Shown: in pieces, positions 49,690-59,292 of the stretch
Numbering within the stretch: the stretch's first letter is position 1
How the letters are laid out: every line of letters begins with the position of its first letter
Assembly (NCBI GenBank): GCA_902770635.1
Contig: CACXTX010000004.1
Span: forward strand, 1 to 64,000
From: an uncultured Prevotellaceae bacterium
GTDB taxonomy: Bacteria > Bacteroidota > Bacteroidia > Bacteroidales > Bacteroidaceae
DNA: 64,000 bases
Direction of reading: 5' to 3'
Position numbers and translations under genes: made by a program
Notes under the pieces: model-generated
What the model saw: only the letters and a program-made list of their open reading frames with translations
Told to the model about the DNA's origin: nothing
Database searches by the model: none

Positions 49690-50949
49690 TTACAAGGCAA
49701 ATTCACGCTTTATATCCTCTACTCGGTCCAGTTTCTCCCAAGTAAAGAGTTCTACGTCAATGGTCTTCGTCTCGTGATAACGGCTGGTAAAGGTTTTCCT
49801 GACGACCTTATTCTGACGCCCCATGTGTCCATAGGCAGCCGTTTCCAAATACATAGGCTGACGCAGTTTCAAGGTTCTCTCAATAGCCTTCGGGCGCAAA
49901 TCGAACAACTTTTCTATGCGTTTAGCTATCTCACCGTCTGTCATGTTCACACGGCTACGGCCATAGGTATTGACATAGATATTCATGGGCTTGGCCACAC
50001 CGATGGCATAGCTGATCTGTACCAGCATCTCGTCGGCCACTCCTGCGGCCACCATATTCTTGGCAATATGGCGGGCAGCATAGGCAGCAGAGCGATCTAC
50101 CTTTGAAGAATCCTTGCCAGAGAAAGCGCCGCCACCGTGGGCACCCTTTCCCCCATAGGTATCGACAATAATCTTACGGCCTGTCAAGCCCGTATCTCCA
50201 TGAGGGCCGCCAATGACGAACTTACCCGTCGGGTTGACATAGTACTTAATGTCGTCGCCAAAGAGGGCGAGCACCTTCTGTGAATGTATCTTCGACTTAA
50301 CACGTGGTATCAAGATGTTGATAACATCCTCGCGAATCTTGGCCAGCATGCGCTCATCATCGCTGTCAAACTCATCGTGCTGGGTAGATACAACGATGGT
50401 ATCAATGCGCTCTGGGATGCCGGCATCGCTGTACTGGATAGTCACCTGGCTCTTTGAGTCTGGGCGCAGATAAGTCATCTCCCTACCCTCTTTGCGTATC
50501 TCAGCCAACGTTTGCATGATCAGGTGAGCCAAATCGAGCGAAACGGGCATCAGGCTCTCCGTCTCGTTGGTGGCATAGCCGAACATCATGCCCTGGTCGC
50601 CTGCACCCTGCTCGTCTTCATCGCCATTATCCACACCGCGATTGATGTCCTCACTCTGCTCATGGATAGCAGTCAGGATACCACAGGAATTGCCATCAAA
50701 CTGGTATTCTGCCTTGGTATAACCTATTCTCTTGATTGTATTACGAGCAATGGTCTGCAAGTCGATATAGACCTCACTCCTTACCTCGCCCATAATAACA
50801 ACCTGCCCGGTGGTAACAAACGACTCGCAAGCCACACGGGCATGTTCGTCGTAAGCCAGGAACTGGTCTAAGATGGCGTCACTTATCTGATCGGCCACCT
50901 TATCGGGATGGCCCTCTGAAACTGATTCTGATGAAAACAAATATGACAT
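49690..50949 (-). CDS. metK: S-adenosylmethionine synthetase
   Basis: A 419-residue MetK that makes SAM from ATP and methionine. Landmarks: [53 protein letters not shown] and [19 protein letters not shown]. The ATG at 50949 gives the standard [13 protein letters not shown] start. A -7 box TACCTTTG on the minus strand at 50968-50975 gives a leader of only about a dozen bases. Confidence 0.97.
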   Translation of the reverse strand: MSYLFSSESVSEGHPDKVADQISDAILDQFLAYDEHARVACESFVTTGQVVIMGEVRSEVYIDLQTIARNTIKRIGYTKAEYQFDGNSCGILTAIHEQSEDINRGVDNGDEDEQGAGDQGMMFGYATNETESLMPVSLDLAHLIMQTLAEIRKEGREMTYLRPDSKSQVTIQYSDAGIPERIDTIVVSTQHDEFDSDDERMLAKIREDVINILIPRVKSKIHSQKVLALFGDDIKYYVNPTGKFVIGGPHGDTGLTGRKIIVDTYGGKGAHGGGAFSGKDSSKVDRSAAYAARHIAKNMVAAGVADEMLVQISYAIGVAKPMNIYVNTYGRSRVNMTDGEIAKRIEKLFDLRPKAIERTLKLRQPMYLETAAYGHMGRQNKVVRKTFTSRYHETKTIDVELFTWEKLDRVEDIKREFAL

Positions 50950-50983
50950 AGTTACGAATTTTGCGTGCAAAGGTACAAAAAAA

Positions 50984-51108
50984 ATTAGAAATTAGAAATT
51001 AGGAATTAGAAATTATGATTTGTTTAATTGCCGATCGTATCATTGAACAGCCTCTGCGCTTGGCAGTAATCACAATTACTAATTCCTAATTTCTAATTCC
51101 TAATTCTT
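50984..51108. repeat. AATTAGAAATTAGG repeats in inverted arrangement
   Basis: Tandem AATTAGAAATTAG/AATTAGGAATTAG units (50984-51016) are mirrored by TAATTCCTAATTTCTAATTCC units (51076-51107) around 55 bp of unique sequence. The left block occupies the -33 region of metK; the right block touches the M16 peptidase stop. A similar block lies at 45859-45894. Confidence 0.8.
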
Positions 51109-51111
51109 GGT

Positions 51112-53943
51112 TTACTTCTTCACCAGGTCAGGAGTCATAATCACCTCAATGTGATTACCACTCTTCAGCAACTGGTTAAGGAAGTCGCGAACAGAATCTA
51201 CGGTCAGAGCCTCAACGGTCTTCTTGTAATCGGTATGGAAATCAAGACCATATTCCTTAAAGACATTGATGGTGTTGATCCAGTAGCTATTCTTCTTGGC
51301 ATCGATGTCAGCCTGCTTCAGCATAAAGTCCTTCACCTTCTGCAACTGGTCGGCATCTACCTTCTTGGTCATGCTCTGGATACCCTCGTGAAGCAGACGA
51401 ACAGCCAGCTCCGACTTGTCAGGATTCATAGGACAGTAAGCCTGCAACATTGCCTTGGGCTGCTTAGAACCTGTTGAGAAGTAGCCGGCAGCACCACAAG
51501 AGTAGGCAGCGCTCTCATCCTCACGGATAGTCTTCAGGTAAATCATAGAGAGAATCTGTCCGACAGCGTCAATCTTCACATTGTTCTCCAGGGTGTAAGG
51601 CATATCGGCATACCACATCTCACGGGCTGTAGCCTTTGGCGACTCAGTCTTCACCTTGAACTGGTTAACAACCTTACCCTTGGCAAAGGTCATTACCTCT
51701 TTGAAGTCCTCAGCCTTCTTCTTAGTAGCAGGCAGCGAGGCGATGTACTGTTCGATGAGCGGACGGATGGTCTGCTCGTCGAAGTTACCAGCAATCACGA
51801 AGGTGAACTGACCGGCATTCTGGTAGCGCTCCTTTGCAATCTGCAGGATACGGTCGTAGTTGATGTCCTTGATGTCCTCCAACTGAGGATTGTTGAAGCG
51901 AGGATTATGACCATAGGTGGTAGTAGCCACTGAGTCAGAGAATACTGCGTCAGGCGACAGCGACTTGTTCTTCAGGGCCATGTCAAGCTGAGTCAGCAGG
52001 TTCTGGAACTGCTTGTCGTCCTTCTTCACGTTGGTGAAGTAGAGGTATGACATCTGGAACATGGTCTCGACATCCTTCGGAGTAGAGTGGGCATTCAGGT
52101 ATTGACGGGTATAAGCCAGTCTGAGGTCGGCATTCACCTCCTTACCAGCCAGTGCTTTCTGCAATTCTGTGCTGGAGAAATTGCCAAGTCCGCTCAGACC
52201 GATGACAGTGTCAAACAACTTCAGGTTGGTATAGTCAGCCTCGCCATAGAGTGACTGACCGCCCTTTGAGAAGGCCTGCATCTGAATCTCGTCGTCCTTG
52301 AAGTCAGTCTTCTTCAAGATAACGGTAGCACCGTTAGAGAGCTGCAACTCCTTATAGCCGAAGGTCTTGTTCTCGCTCTCCTTTGTAATCTTACCCTTCT
52401 TGATCTTTGAAACATCCAGCAGAGGCTCGTCCTTCACATTATCCACGTATGCCTCCAGCTTCTCTGCACGTGCTGCAGCGATGGCAGCGGCCATATCCTT
52501 CTCGGTCGGGTGAACCTTACCATCCTTGTCCTGAGCCATGATCATGACAACAAGGTTGCTGTCTGTCGGGCTAATCAACTCGGGCAGCATCTGGTTGATG
52601 GCCTGAACGGGAATGTTGGGGGCAATCTGCTGCATGGTCTGATAGAGCACGTCCAATGGTGGGATAGGCTCGTTGGTCAGATAGTGGTCGCGATAGGCAT
52701 CGCCGAATTCGTCGTTCTTACGCTTGTCGCGGTTGGTATAGCGTTTCTCCAAACCACTCAGATAGTCGGCCTTGGCACGCTCATACTCCGTAGCGGTGAA
52801 TCCGAACTCACGGGCACGTTTGGCCTCGCGGTAGAGCACCTGCAGGGTCTCCATCTCCTTACCCTCCTTGGGAATACCAATCAGCTCGAAGCAGTCCTTG
52901 GTACTTGAGAGCAGATATTGGCTGTCGTCAGCAAATCCCTGGAAGAAGGGGCAGGCAGCGTCCTGCGTCATCTCTGACAGGCGCTGGTTAATCATCTGCG
53001 AAATCACGTTGACGGCATAGTCCTGAATGAGATAAGCCATGCTGGCCTTCTCCTCGGGCTTGGTAGCCTCGTGCTTCATCATCACGAAGACGTTAGCCAT
53101 CTGCATCTCCTTGTCGGTCTCATAGACATAGATAGCCTCCTTGTTGTCGGGAACGGCCTCAGCCACCACCTTGGGAGCCTTAGGATCGACCTTGATACCG
53201 GCGAAGAGTTCCTTGATCTTAGCCTCCATGTGGTCAACATCGACGTCACCCACTACGATGATGGCCTGGTTGTCGGGACGATACCACTTCTGGTAGTAGG
53301 CACGGAGAGTCTTGGGCTTGAAGCTGTCGATAACACTCATCAGACCGATGGGCAGACGCACGCCATACTTAGAGCCGGGATATACCTTAGGCAGGGCACG
53401 CTGGAGCATACGCTGCGAAGGACCCTCGCCCAGTCGCCACTCGTTATGAACCACGTCGCGCTCCTTGTCAATCTCGTCGGGCTCCAGAGCCAAGCCGTTC
53501 GACCAGTCTTTCAGAATGAGCAGACAGGAGTCGAGGGCTGTGGCGCGCTTGGTGGGCACGTTGCAGACGCGATAAACCGTCTGGTCGATAGAGGTATAGG
53601 CATTCAGGTCGCTACCGAACTCTACGCCCAGTGAACGACAGAACTCAATGATGCCATTACCCTTGAAATGCTCAGAGCCGTTGAAGGCCATGTGCTCCAG
53701 GAAGTGGGCAAGACCACGCTGCGACTCGTCCTCATTAATAGAGCCTACACGCTGGGCAATATAAAAATTGGCAACGTGTTCGGGATACTCGTTGTGACGG
53801 ATGTAATAGGTCAATCCGTTGTCCAGTTTACCAATGCGTACGGCAGGGTCAACAGGGATGGGTGGCATCTGCATAGGCTGAGCCACCATAGCGGTTGTGC
53901 CTAACAGCATCAACACTGCTACAAAAAGTTTTCTCAGTTTCAT
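51112..53943 (-). CDS. M16 family zinc peptidase (pitrilysin type), exported
   Basis: A 943-residue peptidase with a signal peptide (ending MVAQ). The inverted zinc motif HFLEH is in GLAHFLEHMAFNGSEHF (His80, Glu83, His84), with the distal Glu in ERDVVHNEWR. It has the four M16 half-domains in one chain; the second copy lacks the zinc site, as is normal. Bacteroidales encode several such periplasmic peptidases for oligopeptide breakdown. A -7 box TAACTTTG is at 53995-54002 (minus). Confidence 0.95.
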   Translation of the reverse strand: MKLRKLFVAVLMLLGTTAMVAQPMQMPPIPVDPAVRIGKLDNGLTYYIRHNEYPEHVANFYIAQRVGSINEDESQRGLAHFLEHMAFNGSEHFKGNGIIEFCRSLGVEFGSDLNAYTSIDQTVYRVCNVPTKRATALDSCLLILKDWSNGLALEPDEIDKERDVVHNEWRLGEGPSQRMLQRALPKVYPGSKYGVRLPIGLMSVIDSFKPKTLRAYYQKWYRPDNQAIIVVGDVDVDHMEAKIKELFAGIKVDPKAPKVVAEAVPDNKEAIYVYETDKEMQMANVFVMMKHEATKPEEKASMAYLIQDYAVNVISQMINQRLSEMTQDAACPFFQGFADDSQYLLSSTKDCFELIGIPKEGKEMETLQVLYREAKRAREFGFTATEYERAKADYLSGLEKRYTNRDKRKNDEFGDAYRDHYLTNEPIPPLDVLYQTMQQIAPNIPVQAINQMLPELISPTDSNLVVMIMAQDKDGKVHPTEKDMAAAIAAARAEKLEAYVDNVKDEPLLDVSKIKKGKITKESENKTFGYKELQLSNGATVILKKTDFKDDEIQMQAFSKGGQSLYGEADYTNLKLFDTVIGLSGLGNFSSTELQKALAGKEVNADLRLAYTRQYLNAHSTPKDVETMFQMSYLYFTNVKKDDKQFQNLLTQLDMALKNKSLSPDAVFSDSVATTTYGHNPRFNNPQLEDIKDINYDRILQIAKERYQNAGQFTFVIAGNFDEQTIRPLIEQYIASLPATKKKAEDFKEVMTFAKGKVVNQFKVKTESPKATAREMWYADMPYTLENNVKIDAVGQILSMIYLKTIREDESAAYSCGAAGYFSTGSKQPKAMLQAYCPMNPDKSELAVRLLHEGIQSMTKKVDADQLQKVKDFMLKQADIDAKKNSYWINTINVFKEYGLDFHTDYKKTVEALTVDSVRDFLNQLLKSGNHIEVIMTPDLVKK

Positions 53944-54121
53944 CGTTTTTGAATATAGTTAGTTGAATAATTAATGATTGCACGTTTTGACGTACAAAGT
54001 TACGTAAAAACTACACGCATTGTACTAAAACGTTCCGATTATTAATATTTTTTATCATTCAATCGTATCAACACTACTTCTCAGACCTGCAATAAAAAAT
54101 GCGATGAATCAAGGAAAACAT

Positions 54122-54160
54122 AAAAAAGGTGCCTTGACTAATGCCAAAGCACCTTTTAAA
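54122..54160 (-). terminator. terminator of the Oar-like receptor operon
   Basis: AAAAAAGGTGC and GCACCTTTTAAAA form the stem; on the minus strand it ends in CACCTTTTTTATG. It lies just after the lipoprotein stop. Confidence 0.85.
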
Positions 54161-54179
54161 ATTATAAGTAAGTTCCTAA

Positions 54180-55862
54180 TTAGTTGGTCTTACCGTTCAA
54201 TGAGTAAATGTAAGCAGCACCCTTGCCTTGGGTTTCGCGCGTGTCCTTATACTTAGTCACCGGTCCATAGATGACAACCACGTCGCCTACCTTAATCTGC
54301 GGATCGGCCTCAGTCCATTTGCGACCGCCCAGATAGTTCACCTGATAGGCCTCGAAATCCTTCAGGTAGTCTCCGGCTTTCGTACCGTCGCTGGAAATCC
54401 AGAATGAACCATTGCCATAAGCGGGGTCAAAACCGGTCTTCACCAACTCAGACACGATGCCCTTCACATAGACTGCATCGGTACCGCCACCGTCGATGTA
54501 GGCAATAGCCTCTTCAGGGGTGAATGGATTGCTCTTGGTACCAGGATCATTGGATCCCTTCTTCAGGGCGTAGATATATACGTTGCCCGAGAACTCAGGT
54601 GTCGTTTCCTTGTAGTTAACCAGCTTGCCGGTAATAATAACCTCGTCGCCAACCTTAATCTGGTCTTCGGATGTGAACTTGGCATTGTCCAGGAAGAAGG
54701 AGCGGTAGCAGGTAATGGCATTCTCGTCGGTTCCATCGTCAGAGATATTGAACGTTGCATTGCCATAAGAACCGGTATCGATACTTGAAATGGACGAAAT
54801 AACGCCCTTGGCATAGTAGATGACGCCATCGGTTGTCGGGCCAATAGCCTTACACTTGGCAATAGCCTCGGCTACATTGAACGGATCATCGGGGTTCTCA
54901 CCATGAGGCAGTACGTTAGCAGCCTGCTTAACAGTCAGAGTAACCTTAGAAGAAGCTACATCGCTGCTGCAAGCAAAAGTGATGACTGCCGAACGGCCAG
55001 CACCATCATTAGCATCAACAGCAAACTTCACGAATGCAGTATCGGCAGGATTAGGCACTACGGCAGTAGGCGTACCCTTCTTAACGGTTGTCGTCTTATA
55101 ACGAAGCCAATTGCAATCATCGGGAACAGTCGTTGCCAGGTTGCCCTTGAAGGCCAGCTTCACAGTGAAATCGTCACCCTCCTTCTTAATTTCAGGAGCA
55201 GTAACAGGATCCAGAATCTTCACAATAGACTTCTCGATCTCGATAACGGTAACGTCAACCAGCTCGACAGTGGTATTATAGGTAGTCTTAGGACCTTCAA
55301 TGGTTACAACATCACCCACCTCAATGCCGAGGCTGAGGAAATTCTTCGTAGCGCCATTGGCATCTAGCGTACCATAAATGTAAATCTCGCCAGTACCATC
55401 ATCCAGATACCAGTTACCATAAGTGGTATTGGCAATATTGGTCACCGTACCCTTTACACGGTAGGTCTTACCATCTGCACCCTCAATCACCTGCTTACAA
55501 GTAGCTGTCTCCGCAGCACCCTTCTTACCTTGCACAACATTAATTTCTTGCATCACGCTACCACTTACAAGTTTAAGTGTAGCCGTCTGCATCTTGGTTG
55601 ACGCTGGGGCAGAAATAACCACTGTGGTCTCACCAGCACTGCCGGTAGCTGGAGAAACTGTCAGCCAAGCAGGTATGTTCTGGATCTCCCAATTTCCAGC
55701 AGCCTTCACGGTAAACTCCGTAGAACTGCCATCCTGAGAGAGGGACAGATAGGACGACGACACACGCAGCTCATCCATATAGGCTGCTTCATATTTGTCA
55801 TTACAACCTACAAGCATGGCGAAAATTGCCATGAAAGACGGAATAATATATTTCAGTTTCAT
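54180..55862 (-). CDS. BACON-domain lipoprotein with three OB-like repeats
   Basis: A 560-residue lipoprotein (lipobox AMLVGC). Residues about 30-115 form a BACON domain (AAGNWEIQNIPAWLTVSPAT). Three later units each hold a five-stranded OB-like fold with a YxxKGxVxxI start: YRVKGTVTNIANTTYGNWYL, YYAKGVISSISS...YGNATFNI, and VYVKGIVSELVKTG...YGNGSFWI, and each ends with KVGDVVxI(Y/T)G. Such repeats, related to bacterial nucleic-acid-binding or DUF6359-like domains, can bind DNA or glycans; the ligand is unknown. A second BACON-like segment lies near residues 220-320. It follows the TonB receptor gene by 19 bp. Confidence 0.82.
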   Translation of the reverse strand: MKLKYIIPSFMAIFAMLVGCNDKYEAAYMDELRVSSSYLSLSQDGSSTEFTVKAAGNWEIQNIPAWLTVSPATGSAGETTVVISAPASTKMQTATLKLVSGSVMQEINVVQGKKGAAETATCKQVIEGADGKTYRVKGTVTNIANTTYGNWYLDDGTGEIYIYGTLDANGATKNFLSLGIEVGDVVTIEGPKTTYNTTVELVDVTVIEIEKSIVKILDPVTAPEIKKEGDDFTVKLAFKGNLATTVPDDCNWLRYKTTTVKKGTPTAVVPNPADTAFVKFAVDANDGAGRSAVITFACSSDVASSKVTLTVKQAANVLPHGENPDDPFNVAEAIAKCKAIGPTTDGVIYYAKGVISSISSIDTGSYGNATFNISDDGTDENAITCYRSFFLDNAKFTSEDQIKVGDEVIITGKLVNYKETTPEFSGNVYIYALKKGSNDPGTKSNPFTPEEAIAYIDGGGTDAVYVKGIVSELVKTGFDPAYGNGSFWISSDGTKAGDYLKDFEAYQVNYLGGRKWTEADPQIKVGDVVVIYGPVTKYKDTRETQGKGAAYIYSLNGKTN

Positions 55863-55881
55863 AAAACTTTCTTTTTGAGAA

Positions 55882-58800
55882 TTAATTGAAGATATACTTA
55901 ATACCTATAGAGGCATACCAGCACTGTCCGAGCGAATGGCTGGGTTTCCAAATATCCACATTGCCATTGACTGCCTTAGGAGTAGAGAATGTGGCATAAC
56001 CCTGTGAGTCAGCACCCTCATACTTCAGAATACGTCCTGAGTTCAAATCAGGATTCATGTACTTGGCAACGCCCCAGCTTGAGTTGAAGAAGTTCATCAC
56101 GTTCTTCATGTCGAAGCTAAGTTGCAGTGTGTGCTTGGTCTTGCCGACATTCAGCTTGAAATCGTGCTTGTAGCTGAAGTCAACACGATGTACCCAAGGA
56201 GAGTAAACACTGTAAGCCTCGGCATACTCACCCTGATGGCTGCTCAGATAGTCATCCTGATGAACAAAGTCCATAAAACGCTGCTTGTCATCTTCTGAAA
56301 CGAAACGGAACTCATTATTGGCCACCTGCAGGTCGGTCGGGATGTAAATCAAGTCGTAAGCATTTGCATCCTCTGTGATGTTGTTAGCCAACATATAAGA
56401 GTAATTCGCATCACCACGCCATGCCTCATAAACCAACGAATAGTGGTTGTTCGCCTTGTCGTGAATAGTAGCACTGGCAATGAAACGGTCGGGGGTTACG
56501 AATGAGGAATTGTGGAGATTTAGGAAATTAGGACCATCCACAGAAGGAATGTTAGAGAATGCTGACGCTGCATTTGAACCAGGCATACCAGTCAGTTCTT
56601 TCTGGACAGTATGGGTATAGGCAGCCATCAAGCTCATCCACTCGAACGGCTGAGCATTTACCGTTACGTTAGCAGTAAAGCCATAACCCTTGGAAGTGTT
56701 GTCCAATACATAGGCATTAGGCATGGCCCTAACCTTACCTGTTGCATCGGTATAGGTCAACTTATAATCCTGATACAGTGCACGGCTGTCTGAACCATTC
56801 AGACGAGCATAGCCTGCAACGTCGCGGATACTCCAGTCTGAAATGCACACCCCATTGACGGTCTTGTTGAAAATACCCTCCACGGTAACAGACAATGGGA
56901 ATGATACAGGAATCTGATAGTCGATAGCCACAGAGGTCTTCCATACCTGTGGCATCTTAAAGTCAGAATTGACGCCATTGATGGTACCAGATGCCGTACC
57001 ATCCTCTGGAGTGATGGAGTACGGACCCATAGCCAACTTAGAATCAGTTACCAAGTTACCATTTGTATCGTGTGTGGTAACCCAGTTCAGCAGTTGTTCT
57101 CTATTCATTACACCACCAGAGAACTGTGACATGTCAGCTGCTGTACCAACCTTAATTGATGACCATCCACCAACAAACTGATACATATTAGCATTCGAAG
57201 GCATGTTTGTGAAGAACACGAGAGGCAGACGTCCCAAGAAGAGGCCCGTACCTCCACGAACCTTCAGGCTCTTATTGCCAAAGACATCCCATGTGAAGCC
57301 GACACGAGGAGAAATTGATACGGTAGAGTTAGGCCACTTACCGGTATCTACGCGCTGTCCTGCATAGTCAAGAGCCAAAATGGCATTATTCGTCATCAAG
57401 TCATTGTTATTGAAGAACAGACCATCAAAACGAAGACCATAGGTCAACTTGAACTTATTGTTGATTCGCCAGTCATCCTGGGCATAGATACCCAACTGGT
57501 TGAAATTAACACGGCATCCAGGATCGAATGCGCCATCATAACCATAGGTCAAGGCTACAACTGAAGGAGCAGCACCTACAAAGAAATCGTTCATGCTGTT
57601 ATAACGGTAATAGCCATTACCATACTTCATGTATATGTTCTCTGCCATCTGATACTCGTAGCTGATACCACCCGTGATGGTATGGCTGCCAAGATACCAT
57701 GTAACATCATCCTTAATATTAAAGACTTTGTTGTTGACAGCATTGTTCCAAGTGAAGGGCTCGTATCCCAATGAAATATAAGCGCCTCCGTCTCCGTCCA
57801 AGATGTCGATAAAGGGGAAGTTGGAAGAAGGAGACTCACGTTTCTGGTCAATCTTTGAGTAGGTCAGCAGCAACTGGTTAGACAGATTGTCTGTCAGACG
57901 GCTATTCAAGTCAAGGGCAAAGGTCTTAACATAATAGTTTGTCTTATACATTGAATTGTTGTAGCTCATCGAATAGAGACCTATTCTTGAATAAGAGATA
58001 GAACCCAGTCCACTCGTTGACATGGAAGGTCCCGTCCAGTCGGTACTCTTGGTGTAGTTATAGCGCAGGGCGAGCTTGTGACGGTCTGTGATATTCCAGT
58101 CTAAACGAGCCAGAACCTTATAGGTCTCTGTATCGCCCGTCCAGTCTGTATAAGAACCGGGATCGTAGCCATACCTCTCTTTTACAAAGGCGGAAACTGC
58201 ATCCATGTCGGCTACTGAGACGCGTGACAGATAGTTGTCTGCATCATAGGCACCACCCTCAGAAGGACGCCAACGATTAATGATAGCAGGCGACTTCACC
58301 ATTTCGCCACTGGCGAAGAAAAACAACTTGTTCTTGATGATAGGACCACCGAATGTAAAACCGTAAGTAGTGGTCTTGCTCCGGTCACGAGCGCCAGGAA
58401 TTTGCTCTCTCTCAACAGCATCTCCCTGCATGTTCTCGTTCTTGTGATAGATATAAGCGGTGCCCTTGAAAGTATTAGTACCTGACTTAGTAATAGCATT
58501 GACACCACCACCGATGAAGTTGGTCTGACGGACATCAAATGGAGAGATAACCACCTGCATTTCCTCAATAGCATCAATAGAAATAGGATTACCATTACCA
58601 GGCAACTTATCACTCAGTCCGAAGTTGTTATTGAAGTTGGCACCGTCAACCGTAAAGTTTGTCATTTTACCATTACCACCGGCAAAGCCCATGCTTCCAC
58701 CGCCACCTTGTCCATAAGGCGAGAGGCGAACCACATCAGTGATGCTACGGTTCACAGTAGGCAGGTTGGAAATCATGGCATTGTTAATGTTGGTAGAAGC

Positions 58801-59205
58801 ACCAGTTCTCTCTGCTGCAAACTTGGAAGCCTTACCGCTGACAACAACCTCTGTCAGCACATTGGCATCCTCTGACAACCAAACATTCAGGTTATAGGTC
58901 TCAGCCAGTTCCAGGGTGACACCCTTGACCACTTTGGGTTGATAACCAATATAAGAAATAGTCACTTCATACGGTCCACCTGTACGCATACCTTGAATGG
59001 TAAAGTTACCACTGGTATTTGTCACCGCGGTGTAACGGGAACCAGAAGGCTCATGCACTGCAACAATAGTTGCACCAATTACCTCCTCACCTTTCACGTC
59101 CTCAAATGTCACCTTACCGGCCATACTTGAGGTAGTGATTTGGGCCATGATGGTCAATGCCGATGTCAGCATCAGAGCCATCAAAAACATCATTTTCTTT
59201 CTCAT
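55882..59205 (-). CDS. Oar-like TonB-dependent receptor
   Basis: A 1107-residue outer-membrane protein. Signal peptide ends IMAQ; a carboxypeptidase-regulatory-like domain (MAGKVTFEDVKGEEVIGATI) is followed by LTEVVVSGKASKFAAERTGA, the plug with TNFTVDGANFNNNFGLSD and INAITKSGTNTFKGTAY, and a large barrel. The plug wording is typical of Oar/TonB receptors rather than SusC. In Myxococcus Oar exports or imports a protease-linked factor, but in Bacteroidales the cargo is unknown. It is co-transcribed with the BACON/OB lipoprotein, in the place where SusC-type genes have SusD. TAATTTTG on the minus strand at 59245-59252 is a likely -7 box. Confidence 0.92.
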   Translation of the reverse strand: MRKKMMFLMALMLTSALTIMAQITTSSMAGKVTFEDVKGEEVIGATIVAVHEPSGSRYTAVTNTSGNFTIQGMRTGGPYEVTISYIGYQPKVVKGVTLELAETYNLNVWLSEDANVLTEVVVSGKASKFAAERTGASTNINNAMISNLPTVNRSITDVVRLSPYGQGGGGSMGFAGGNGKMTNFTVDGANFNNNFGLSDKLPGNGNPISIDAIEEMQVVISPFDVRQTNFIGGGVNAITKSGTNTFKGTAYIYHKNENMQGDAVEREQIPGARDRSKTTTYGFTFGGPIIKNKLFFFASGEMVKSPAIINRWRPSEGGAYDADNYLSRVSVADMDAVSAFVKERYGYDPGSYTDWTGDTETYKVLARLDWNITDRHKLALRYNYTKSTDWTGPSMSTSGLGSISYSRIGLYSMSYNNSMYKTNYYVKTFALDLNSRLTDNLSNQLLLTYSKIDQKRESPSSNFPFIDILDGDGGAYISLGYEPFTWNNAVNNKVFNIKDDVTWYLGSHTITGGISYEYQMAENIYMKYGNGYYRYNSMNDFFVGAAPSVVALTYGYDGAFDPGCRVNFNQLGIYAQDDWRINNKFKLTYGLRFDGLFFNNNDLMTNNAILALDYAGQRVDTGKWPNSTVSISPRVGFTWDVFGNKSLKVRGGTGLFLGRLPLVFFTNMPSNANMYQFVGGWSSIKVGTAADMSQFSGGVMNREQLLNWVTTHDTNGNLVTDSKLAMGPYSITPEDGTASGTINGVNSDFKMPQVWKTSVAIDYQIPVSFPLSVTVEGIFNKTVNGVCISDWSIRDVAGYARLNGSDSRALYQDYKLTYTDATGKVRAMPNAYVLDNTSKGYGFTANVTVNAQPFEWMSLMAAYTHTVQKELTGMPGSNAASAFSNIPSVDGPNFLNLHNSSFVTPDRFIASATIHDKANNHYSLVYEAWRGDANYSYMLANNITEDANAYDLIYIPTDLQVANNEFRFVSEDDKQRFMDFVHQDDYLSSHQGEYAEAYSVYSPWVHRVDFSYKHDFKLNVGKTKHTLQLSFDMKNVMNFFNSSWGVAKYMNPDLNSGRILKYEGADSQGYATFSTPKAVNGNVDIWKPSHSLGQCWYASIGIKYIFN

Positions 59206-59292
59206 AGAATTGATAATATGTTTATTTAATATTCTTTACGGTTGCAAAATTACTTAAATTTTTCCAAATTCACGTTATAAAAAAGGAAAATC

